Shown in pieces: positions 21,281-28,756 of a stretch of 64,000 nt of DNA. The stretch is taken from contig NZ_JWLI01000006.1 in the NCBI RefSeq assembly GCF_000813965.1, forward strand, positions 372,001-436,000, in the 5' to 3' direction. The notes under the pieces were generated by a model. That model had not been told where the DNA came from and made no database searches. It saw only the letters and a list, made by a program, of their open reading frames with translations. The translations under genes and the position numbers were made by a program. How positions within the stretch are numbered: the stretch's first letter is position 1; every line of letters begins with the position of its first letter. The DNA is from Leisingera sp. ANG-M7 (GTDB taxonomy: Bacteria > Pseudomonadota > Alphaproteobacteria > Rhodobacterales > Rhodobacteraceae).

Positions 21281-22207
21281 TTAGGAGTTAACCGGCTTGG
21301 CGGAGTCGCCGCCGTTGTTGATGGCCCAGGTGGCATTGGTCTTGATGCCGCCCAGCGGGAAGAAGTGAACCTTCTCGATTGCAAAGTCAGGGTTGGCTGC
21401 CTTGTGGGCTGCCAGACCCGCCAGAACCTCACCCGGTTCATGCGGCAGCAGAAGCTTGGAGACATCCTTGGCGCGCTTCTGCAGAACCTTCAGCGACGGG
21501 CCGACGCCGCAGGCGATGGCGAACTTGATCATGGTCTGCAGTTTGGCCGGGCCGGCGATACCGATGTGAACCGGCAGGTTCATGCCGCGCTCGTTCAGTT
21601 CATTCACCCAGTCGATCACGGGCTGCGACTCAAAGCAGAACTGGGTTGCCAGCGCCATCTGAGCGTCGGTGCGCTTGGAGAATTCCTGTTTCCAGTCAAG
21701 CGCCGCATAGGTGTTGGCGCGGCCGCCTTTGGGGTCGATGTCCAGGTTCGGCTCGGGGTGGCCTGCCACGTGCAGGTTGGTAAAGCCTGCCTGGTCGAAC
21801 AGGCCGGTCTCCAGCAATTGCATCGAGCTGTCGAAGTCGCCATGCGGCTTGGCAACGCCGCCTGCCAGGATCAGGCCTTGCTTGACGCCTGCCTCACCCT
21901 GATAACGGCTGATCCAGTCTCCCAGCGTCGCCTTGTCCTTGATGATCCGTGCCGGGAAGTGCGGCATCACATCATAGCCTTCGCCAGCGATGCGCTTGGC
22001 GGTCTCGACCATATCCTCGATCGGCGTGCCTTCGATGTGCGCAATGTAAACGCGCGTTCCGGCGGGCAGCAGGTCGCGGAAATCCTCCACCTTTGCAGCC
22101 GTACGGGGCATCACTTCGATGGAATACCCCTTCAGGAAGGCCTCCATCTCCGGGGTGGCGGATTGGCCTGCGCCAGAGTCGCGTTTTTTAAAGTTCAGCA
22201 AAGCCAT
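21281..22207 (-). CDS. Methylenetetrahydrofolate reductase-like protein
   Basis: A 308-residue TIM-barrel protein with MetF-type blocks: SIEVMPRTAAKVEDF near residue 30, VYIAHIEGTP, VMPHFPARIIKD near residue 81, GHPEPNLD near residue 150 and QFCFESQPVIDWV near residue 190. It is divergent from E. coli MetF but sits in the same operon as the pterin-binding methyltransferase, which fits formation of methyltetrahydrofolate for methionine synthesis. I start at the ATG at 22207 (GGGAGG upstream); the GTG three bases earlier is possible. It is the middle gene of three. Confidence 0.82.
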   Translation of the reverse strand: MALLNFKKRDSGAGQSATPEMEAFLKGYSIEVMPRTAAKVEDFRDLLPAGTRVYIAHIEGTPIEDMVETAKRIAGEGYDVMPHFPARIIKDKATLGDWISRYQGEAGVKQGLILAGGVAKPHGDFDSSMQLLETGLFDQAGFTNLHVAGHPEPNLDIDPKGGRANTYAALDWKQEFSKRTDAQMALATQFCFESQPVIDWVNELNERGMNLPVHIGIAGPAKLQTMIKFAIACGVGPSLKVLQKRAKDVSKLLLPHEPGEVLAGLAAHKAANPDFAIEKVHFFPLGGIKTNATWAINNGGDSAKPVNS

Positions 22208-22231
22208 CACGGCCTCCCAAAGTGGTAGGGG

Positions 22232-22528
22232 TCACGCCCATCCGTCATTCGCAATCAGTGCCTTCAGGCGGTCCTGATCATACTCAGTTTCCAGGCGCTT
22301 CGCTTCGGCTTCGGCTACATCAGCCGCCTCACCTTCTGCAGAGAAAGGGGCAGCCTTGCGCCATTCAGCCAGATAGGCGTCCGCGTCTTTTGCGTTCACC
22401 TTCATGGCTGCGCGGTCAATTGCCTGCTCGAACCGTTCCTCGAGCTGACGCTTGGCGCCGCGGCGGCCTTTGCCAACGATGACCTGCGCGGGGATATCGC
22501 GCCAGTATACGATCGTAACGTCGGGCAT
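22232..22528 (-). CDS. Virulence-factor family small protein (PF13769-like)
   Basis: A 98-residue protein. It opens with MPDVTIVYWRDIPAQVIVGK, the signature of the small conserved family annotated as virulence factor. The rest is charged and helical, ending in a Tyr-Asp-rich segment. Function is unknown. I start at the ATG at 22526-22528 because AGGAGGA precedes it, although the frame stays open for a further 1.1 kb antisense to ppx. It leads a three-gene operon with the MetF-like and pterin-binding genes (24 and nine bases apart), so a link to one-carbon metabolism is likely. Confidence 0.75.
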   Translation of the reverse strand: MPDVTIVYWRDIPAQVIVGKGRRGAKRQLEERFEQAIDRAAMKVNAKDADAYLAEWRKAAPFSAEGEAADVAEAEAKRLETEYDQDRLKALIANDGWA

Positions 22529-22813
22529 GCCTTGCTTTCCTCCTAGCCTGGATAGACCACGTTCTAGTGCGGTGGCGCGCCGCAGGTTGGTCGATTTTCG
22601 ACAACACGATGGGATTGAGCGACGTTTTGCTGCCGCGACACTAGCTTTGTACACCTGCGAATGCCACAGCGGCTTAGTGCCAAAATATTCATGTGGATTA
22701 TGAGTTTTTCGGGAAGCAGCGGAAATTGCTTCACTTCTGCTCCCACGGCGCTTGCGCCGGTTCATCCGCGCACCTATTGTCATTCTTAACACGATAATCG
22801 GAGGGCGTGAATC

Positions 22814-23926
22814 ATGGCGCCCAGGCGCTCGAAAGGTGCGGGCGCGTTTCCCAAAGCGGTTGAGACCCCTGCACCGGCCCGTCCCGATCCTGATGCGCTT
22901 TATGCTGCGCTGGATCTGGGTACAAATAGCTGCCGCATGCTGATTGCCCAGCCCAAGGGCAGCGGCATTCATGTGGTCGACAGTTTCTCCAAGTCGGTGC
23001 AGCTCGGCGCCGGACTGGAGCGGACCGGACGGCTGTCGCGGTCCTCGATGGCGCGCACCATCCAGGCGCTGCGGATCTGTCAGCAGAAACTCAAACGCAA
23101 CAAGGTCAAGCGGATGCGGCTGGTGGCAACAGAGGCCTGCCGCCGCGCCAAGAACGCACGTGATTTCATCCGCCAAGTAAAACGGGAAACCGGTCTGACA
23201 CTGGAAATCATACAGCCGGAGGAGGAAGCGAGGCTGGCAGTGATTTCCTGCGCGCCGCTGGTGTCCACCAAGACGGAGCAGTTGCTGGTGGTTGATATCG
23301 GCGGCGGCTCCACTGAATTGGTGTGGATCGACGTGTCTTCCGTGCCACGGCGCGACCGGCCGGCGGCCATCATGCGGCTGCATAACGGGTTTCACCCTAC
23401 CGAAAGCCCCTTTCCTGCCGCCAAGGTGGTGGATTGGATCTCGGTGCCTCTCGGTGTCGCTACGCTGCGCGACCAGTTCAATGACGTGGAGGACGATGCA
23501 GCCCGATTTGCCCTGATGAGTTGGTTCTTCGAGGAAAATCTGGCCGATTTCGCCCCCTACAAAGATGAGCAGGCACGTGCGGGGTTTCAGATAGTCGGCA
23601 CCTCCGGCACCGTCACCACCGTTGCAGCGTCCCACCTGGGCCTGAAACGTTATGACCGGACTAAGGTGGACGGGCTGCGGATGACCAGTGATCAGATTGA
23701 CAAAGTGATCCGGGGTTATCTAGAACTCGGCCCTCAGGGCCGCCGCCGCGACCCTCGCATCGGCGAGGACCGGCAGGCGCTGATCATGTCCGGTTCCGCC
23801 ATCCTGCAGGCTCTGCTGCGCTGCTGGCCCACCGACAGGCTATCGGTCGCGGACCGCGGCCTGCGCGAAGGCCTGCTTTATGCGCAGATGAGTGCGGATG
23901 GCGTTCTGGAAGACGGCCCCTATTAA
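22814..23926 (+). CDS. ppx: Exopolyphosphatase / guanosine pentaphosphate phosphohydrolase family
   Basis: A 370-residue ASKHA-fold phosphatase (Ppx/GppA) that hydrolyses polyphosphate or pppGpp. The phosphate-binding blocks are ALDLGTNSCRMLI near residue 32, VVDIGGGSTELVWID near residue 160 and GTSGTVTTVAA near residue 266. A 30-residue basic proline-rich N-terminus precedes them. It lacks the C-terminal HD-type domain of the long E. coli enzymes, so activity is by the core alone. GGAGGG lies before the ATG. rlmE follows 76 bases later on the same strand. Confidence 0.9.
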   Translation: MAPRRSKGAGAFPKAVETPAPARPDPDALYAALDLGTNSCRMLIAQPKGSGIHVVDSFSKSVQLGAGLERTGRLSRSSMARTIQALRICQQKLKRNKVKRMRLVATEACRRAKNARDFIRQVKRETGLTLEIIQPEEEARLAVISCAPLVSTKTEQLLVVDIGGGSTELVWIDVSSVPRRDRPAAIMRLHNGFHPTESPFPAAKVVDWISVPLGVATLRDQFNDVEDDAARFALMSWFFEENLADFAPYKDEQARAGFQIVGTSGTVTTVAASHLGLKRYDRTKVDGLRMTSDQIDKVIRGYLELGPQGRRRDPRIGEDRQALIMSGSAILQALLRCWPTDRLSVADRGLREGLLYAQMSADGVLEDGPY

Positions 23927-24002
23927 CCGGGGCCGGTAGAATTGGATTTTTCCGGGCCGGAGGTGTCGAAACTCCGGACGCCCGGCGCAAATGGTGGCAA
24001 TC

Positions 24003-24719
24003 ATGGCAAAAACACCGACAGGAAAGAACACTTCGGGACGCGGTCAGCGGGACCTGAAAGTCAATGTGAAAACGGCGCGCGGGCGCAAGCTCAGCTCAAC
24101 CCGCTGGCTGCAGCGGCAGCTGAACGACCCCTATGTCAAACGCGCCCAGGCCGAAGGCTACCGCGGCCGCGCCGCTTATAAGATAATGGAACTGGACGAC
24201 AAGTTCCGCTTCCTGGTGAACGGTGCGCGGGTGGTTGACCTCGGCTGTGCGCCGGGTGGCTGGGCGCAGGTGGCAGTGAAGCGGATCAATTCTCTCGGCG
24301 AAAAACAAGGCAAGGCTGTCGGGCGCATCATTGGTGTCGACCTGCAGGAGGTCGAACCGCTGGCAGGCGCAGAATTCCACCAGCTCGACTTCATGGACGA
24401 CGGCGCTGACGATCAGGTCAAGGAATGGCTGGGTGGCAAAGCGGATGTGGTGATGTCGGACATGGCTGCGGCCAGTTCAGGCCACAAGCAGACTGACCAT
24501 TTGCGGATCATCTCGCTGTGCGAAACCGCCGCCTACTTCGCCTTTGACGTGCTGGAGGAAGGCGGCACCTTTGTCGCCAAGGTTCTGGCCGGCGGCGCAG
24601 AGGGTGATTTGCAGAAGCTTCTGAAACAGAAATTCACCAAGGTAATGAACATCAAGCCGCCCTCCTCGCGGTCGGACAGCTCTGAGAAATTTGTTGTGGC
24701 CATGGGGTTCCGCGGCTGA
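24003..24719 (+). CDS. rlmE: 23S rRNA (uridine-2'-O)-methyltransferase
   Basis: A 238-residue FtsJ/RrmJ-type methyltransferase that modifies U2552 of 23S rRNA during 50S maturation. The SAM site is [14 protein letters not shown]. The K-D-K-E tetrad is visible as AYKIMELD (K), [10 protein letters not shown] (D), FVAKVLAGG (K) and [10 protein letters not shown] (E). An in-frame ATG four codons upstream (23991) is an alternative start. The N-terminal 30 residues are basic, fitting RNA binding. It is convergent with a small unknown gene six bases away. Confidence 0.94.
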   Translation: MAKTPTGKNTSGRGQRDLKVNVKTARGRKLSSTRWLQRQLNDPYVKRAQAEGYRGRAAYKIMELDDKFRFLVNGARVVDLGCAPGGWAQVAVKRINSLGEKQGKAVGRIIGVDLQEVEPLAGAEFHQLDFMDDGADDQVKEWLGGKADVVMSDMAAASSGHKQTDHLRIISLCETAAYFAFDVLEEGGTFVAKVLAGGAEGDLQKLLKQKFTKVMNIKPPSSRSDSSEKFVVAMGFRG

Positions 24720-24725
24720 ACCGCG

Positions 24726-24914
24726 TCAAACCTGACGGTTGTGGGGCATGGTCAGCGACCGGGCTGCAAGCGTGCGAAGCAGAATGGCCTCCTCGCCTTC
24801 TTCATCGGTCAGCCGGGACACCTGCAGTTCGCGGACAGCATTGCGGGCAAGTCCATGCTGCCGCATCAGTTCGAACAGACGCATGCGGCGCAGTTTGTTT
24901 TGCAGTTTTGTCAT
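24726..24914 (-). CDS. Small hypothetical protein, 62 residues
   Basis: I do not recognise a family. The sequence is basic in its N-terminal half (KLRRMRLFELMRQHGLAR), then acidic (LTDEEGEEAILL), then again basic, and is predicted mostly helical with no membrane segment. AAGGG precedes the ATG at a reasonable distance. It lies in the gap between rlmE and yihY with both neighbours' stops pointing toward or away from it and does not overlap a better candidate. It could be a small RNA-binding or regulatory protein, but nothing shows that directly. Confidence 0.45.
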   Translation of the reverse strand: MTKLQNKLRRMRLFELMRQHGLARNAVRELQVSRLTDEEGEEAILLRTLAARSLTMPHNRQV

Positions 24915-25042
24915 GATGGCCCTTTCTGGATCCGCAGCTTTCTGTAGTTCTAAGGGCCGATTGGGCTGAGACCTGGGCGCAATTGTGGCAAGGCTGCCTT
25001 ATTGTTGAATAAACGGAAACAGTTGCACCAGTGCCGCAGGGT

Positions 25043-25909
25043 CTATGTCCGGCCCATGCTGTTCGCCATATCGATGAGGGCACCGTTGAATTCCGCTCCC
25101 AAGATCAGAATGGCGGAATTGAGATACAAAAAAATCATCGCCGCCATTGCGCCTGCCAGGCCTGCGTAAGTGGCTGAATACTGGGCGAATGAACCAACGT
25201 AGATCGCAAAGCCGCTGCCGCAGATCAACCACAGCAGCAGCGTCAGCACGGCGCCTGGCAGAATGCGCCGGAAACGATGCACCCGCCCAGGCAGCAGAAC
25301 ATGAAACGCTAGAACCGCACCCGTTGGCAGCGCAAGGGCCAGAAGCCCCCTCAGCCCCTGCTCCCAACCTTGTGGCACAGTGGCAAAAGGCAGCAGTTTG
25401 GTAATGTGGCGCACATACAGCGGCATGATCACTTCGAACACCGTGACCGCCAGAATGCCCGCGCCGCCAAGAATGACCAGCGCGATGCACAGCGCACGGG
25501 ACCGCCAGAACGGCCGGGTGTCGGTGTCATGATAGGCTTGGACCATGGCGGTTCTCACGGCATCGACGCCGTTTGACGCGAAATAAAGCGCAAACAGGCC
25601 GCCCAATGTCACCAGTTGCGTATTGGATGTCCGCAATACCGCCTTGAGTTCCGTCAGGATCGGCCGTGCCACCGCATCAGGCCAGACACTGAACACCTGT
25701 TCCGTCATCGCCTCGACCTCGACCTCCTGCGACAGGAGGCCGGCAATGGTGCCTGCCAGTGCAACGGTGAACAGCACAAAGGGAAAAAGCGCCAGCATCA
25801 TCGACATGGCGATATGGCTGCTCATCACCCAGCCGTTCTTTCTGTTGAAACGGCCGGCGGCGGATAACAATGCGGCTGGCCACATGCGGACTGGCGGAAG
25901 GATCGGCAT
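25043..25909 (-). CDS. YihY/UPF0761 family inner-membrane protein
   Basis: A 288-residue integral membrane protein of the YihY (BrkB, once called RNase BN) family. Six hydrophobic segments are visible, including MSMMLALFPFVLFTVAL, LVTLGGLFALYFAS, IALVILGGAGILAV and MAAMIFLYLNSAILILG. The conserved LNSAILILGAEFNGAL close to the C-terminus is diagnostic. Function is unknown. A TTG at 25951 opens the frame, but I prefer the ATG at 25909 with GGGACG upstream. It is divergent from cls. Confidence 0.85.
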   Translation of the reverse strand: MPILPPVRMWPAALLSAAGRFNRKNGWVMSSHIAMSMMLALFPFVLFTVALAGTIAGLLSQEVEVEAMTEQVFSVWPDAVARPILTELKAVLRTSNTQLVTLGGLFALYFASNGVDAVRTAMVQAYHDTDTRPFWRSRALCIALVILGGAGILAVTVFEVIMPLYVRHITKLLPFATVPQGWEQGLRGLLALALPTGAVLAFHVLLPGRVHRFRRILPGAVLTLLLWLICGSGFAIYVGSFAQYSATYAGLAGAMAAMIFLYLNSAILILGAEFNGALIDMANSMGRT

Positions 25910-26043
25910 AGTCGCAACGTCCCACAACTGCAGGGAAAATGCCAGCGTCAAATCATGAAGCGGACAGACAAGCCCGTCCCCGGGTATGGCGGGATGCCCG
26001 GATCGGTACTAGTCTGACAATCAGGCAGTTTTTGGAGCCCTCT

Positions 26044-27459
26044 ATGTTCTGGATCGTTCTAAGCACCGCCGCCCTGGCTGCAACCTGGACGGCGGCCGGA
26101 GTGGCAGCTCTCAGCGCGGCACGCACTGCACGCACGCCGCAAGGAGCGATCGGCTGGGTCGTGTTCCTTCTGTCTGCACCGGTGCTTGCCCTGCCCGCCT
26201 ATATGATTTTCGGCCATCACCGCTTCAAAGGATATTGGACGACCCGCCGGGCTGCGGAGCAGGCCGTCATCGCCAAGCGCAACTTCACCAGTGCCCAGAC
26301 ACAAGACGCTTCAGCTCTGGCTGTCAATACGGCACCCTTTGAAGTGATTGCAGGCCTGAACGTCTGCCAGGGAAACGGGTTGAAACTGCTGATCAACGGC
26401 TCCGAAACCTTTAATGCCATCTTCGAAGCGATTGATAACGCGCAAGACTACATCCTAGTGCAGTACTACATCCTGCACGCCGACGGCGTCGGGATGCAAC
26501 TGCAGAACCGGCTGATTGCGGCTGCACAGCGCGGAGTGGCCATCTGGTTCATGACCGACAGCATTGGCAGCCGAAAACTGCCGCGTGACTATAAACGCGC
26601 GCTGGAGACTGCAGGCGTCAACATGATTGACCCAGCGGTACAGCGCGGGCCCTGGCACCGGTTGCGGATCAATTTCCGCAACCACCGAAAAACTGTGATC
26701 GCGGATGGACGGGTTGGCTTTACCGGCGGCCTCAATGCCGGAGAAGAATACATGGGGCTCGACCCGAAGTTTGGCACTTGGCGGGATACGCATGTCCGGC
26801 TGACCGGGCCCGTGGTCCAACAGCTTCAGCTGTCCTTTGCGGAGGATTGGCACTGGCGAACCCAGGAGCCTATCCTTGACCTTCTCAACTGGAAGCCCGA
26901 AGTGTCGCCGCAGGACTTGCCGGGGCTGATCGCCTCAACGGGGCCAGGTGATACAACCGGCAATGGCTCCATGCTCTATTTCTCCGCGATCACTGCGGCG
27001 CAGTCCCGGGTCTGGCTGGCATCTCCCTACTTCGTACCTGATCAGGATGTTTTCGCAGCCTTGAAACACGCCGGCCTGAGGGGCGTCGATGTACGGGTGC
27101 TTTTGCCGGAAACCATTGACCACCACCTGCCATGGCTTGCCAGCTTTGCATTTTTTGATGAGCTGCGTGACGCTGGGGTCCGCATCCTGCGCTATCAGGG
27201 GGGCTTCATGCATCAAAAGTGCTTTGTGGCAGACGACACAATCGCAGGCATTGGCACCGCAAACCTCGACAACCGATCCTTCAGGCTGAATTTCGAAACC
27301 ATGGGGCTTTTTTTTGATCCGCGTCCCGCGTCTGAAATTGCAGACATGCTAGAAGAGGACTTCCTTGATGCGCGCGAACTGACCGAAAGTCTTAGCCAGC
27401 AGAGACTCTGGATCCGCCTGCTGGCACCTGCAGCGCGCCTGCTCGCACCCGTGCTTTAA
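26044..27459 (+). CDS. cls: Cardiolipin synthase
   Basis: A 471-residue phospholipase-D-family enzyme that condenses two phosphatidylglycerols (or PG with PE) into cardiolipin at the inner membrane. Two N-terminal membrane helices (about 1-20 and 35-55) are followed by two HKD motifs: FRNHRKTVIADGRVGFTGG near residue 215 and MHQKCFVADDTIAGIGTAN near residue 390. I use the ATG at 26044 (GGAG upstream). The gene is convergent with the potassium channel gene, and their stop codons overlap by four bases. Confidence 0.93.
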   Translation: MFWIVLSTAALAATWTAAGVAALSAARTARTPQGAIGWVVFLLSAPVLALPAYMIFGHHRFKGYWTTRRAAEQAVIAKRNFTSAQTQDASALAVNTAPFEVIAGLNVCQGNGLKLLINGSETFNAIFEAIDNAQDYILVQYYILHADGVGMQLQNRLIAAAQRGVAIWFMTDSIGSRKLPRDYKRALETAGVNMIDPAVQRGPWHRLRINFRNHRKTVIADGRVGFTGGLNAGEEYMGLDPKFGTWRDTHVRLTGPVVQQLQLSFAEDWHWRTQEPILDLLNWKPEVSPQDLPGLIASTGPGDTTGNGSMLYFSAITAAQSRVWLASPYFVPDQDVFAALKHAGLRGVDVRVLLPETIDHHLPWLASFAFFDELRDAGVRILRYQGGFMHQKCFVADDTIAGIGTANLDNRSFRLNFETMGLFFDPRPASEIADMLEEDFLDARELTESLSQQRLWIRLLAPAARLLAPVL

Positions 27460-27932
27460 CCGCCCCCTTCAGAACGCTGCCCGTTAAAGGAAAACAGCCG
27501 TCCCATGGCGCTGACAAGGAACGCTGTGCTGATCCCGAACCCGAACAGGCCCGTGACCGCAGCCAAAGCCGCAAATATCCGAAGCGCTGGCCCCAGCACC
27601 ACATCGCCGTAGCCAAGGGTGGTGTAGGTCACCAGCGAAAAATAGACCGAGGTATTCCAGTCTTCGATCGCGCCGACCATCACAAAGGCCGAAGACCAGA
27701 TCCAAACCTGGGCTGTATGGCTCCCAAGAATGATAAAAATGGCAACCAGCAGCATCAGGCCCAATTGCCAGGGCCGGTAGGGTTTGGAAAACCGTTTGGA
27801 CATCCTGTTCAGAACCGAGGCGCACCAGACCAGCACCGTGATTTCAAGGATCAGGCAAGCGCTGAGGTAGATTGATCCCCACAGAAGCTGGTTCCACAGC
27901 GTCACGCCTAACCTCCCGTTCTGAACTTGCAT
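27456..27932 (-). CDS. Two-transmembrane potassium channel protein
   Basis: A 158-residue Ion_trans_2-type protein. Three hydrophobic segments are visible near 13-36, 53-73 and 113-140, with the pore region YFSLVTYTTLGYGDVV between the last two. TLGYGD is the K+ selectivity filter. There is no cytoplasmic regulatory (RCK) domain, so it resembles small KcsA-like channels with one extra segment. I start at the ATG at 27932 (AAGGG upstream). The longer frame to 28340 runs into the divergent ABC gene. Confidence 0.8.
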   Translation of the reverse strand: MQVQNGRLGVTLWNQLLWGSIYLSACLILEITVLVWCASVLNRMSKRFSKPYRPWQLGLMLLVAIFIILGSHTAQVWIWSSAFVMVGAIEDWNTSVYFSLVTYTTLGYGDVVLGPALRIFAALAAVTGLFGFGISTAFLVSAMGRLFSFNGQRSEGGG

Positions 27933-28099
27933 TGGCAACCCTTGGCTGCACCATAGAAATCCTGCGGGCAAGACGCAATTGCAGCAATTTCTCCAACCCG
28001 CTGACCAGACGGAACTGTCTCTCCGCTGGACATCCAAGGCGCCAGGGTATTGAGTGGCTTGGCAGCATGTGATGGCCCAAGGCGCAGAGACCGACGCAT

Positions 28100-28756
28100 A
28101 TGGTTCTGACTTTCCGAAACGTGACCAAGCGCTTTCCGGGCCAAACAGCGGAAACTGCTGTGCTTCGCGGGGTATCACTGGATCTGGATGGCGGCCGCAG
28201 CCTGGCCCTGACCGGAGAAAGCGGCTCCGGCAAAAGCACTTTACTTCATCTGGCTGGGGCACTGGATCAATTTGACAGCGGCGAAATCGAGATTGACGGA
28301 ACGCGCCTCTCCCGGTTGAGTGACAACCAGCGGGCGGCATTGCGCCGGCGGGATGTTTCTATTGTTTTTCAGCAGTTTAATCTGATCCCCTCACTTAACA
28401 TTAGCAAGAACATTGCGTTGCATGCCCGTCTTGGCGGCAGATGGGATGAAGGCTGGGAAAAGCGCCTGACTGACCGCCTGGGCTTGTCCGGTCTGCTGCA
28501 GCGTTACCCCGAGCAGCTTTCTGGCGGGCAGCAGCAGCGGGTGGCAATCGCCCGCGCACTGGCCGTGCGGCCCAAGCTGCTGCTGGCGGATGAGCCGACG
28601 GGCAACCTCGATGAAACCGCCAGCGCTGCCGTGATGGATCTGATGCTGGAACTTGTCCGGGAAAGCGGCACAGCGCTGTTTCTGGTAACCCACTCCGAAG
28701 CAATGGCAGGGATGCTCGACCAGCGCCTGCACCTGCGGCACGGCACGGCGGCATGA
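28100..28756 (+). CDS. ABC transporter ATP-binding protein (AttE/LolD/MacB type)
   Basis: A 218-residue ATPase. The Walker A is GESGSGKST (about 39-47), the Q-loop is FQQFNLIPS, the signature is LSGGQQQRVAIARAL and the Walker B is LLLADEPTGNLDE followed by the His-loop VTHSE. The EPTGNLD context places it with exporters that use FtsX-like permeases (LolD, MacB, AttE). Its stop overlaps the start of the permease gene by four bases, so they are one unit with the lipocalin-like gene behind. Confidence 0.9.
   Translation: MVLTFRNVTKRFPGQTAETAVLRGVSLDLDGGRSLALTGESGSGKSTLLHLAGALDQFDSGEIEIDGTRLSRLSDNQRAALRRRDVSIVFQQFNLIPSLNISKNIALHARLGGRWDEGWEKRLTDRLGLSGLLQRYPEQLSGGQQQRVAIARALAVRPKLLLADEPTGNLDETASAAVMDLMLELVRESGTALFLVTHSEAMAGMLDQRLHLRHGTAA

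Noticed and set aside
22529-23635. N-terminal extension of the virulence-factor gene
   Set aside because: The extension is antisense to ppx, and the ATG at 22526-22528 has an excellent ribosome site.
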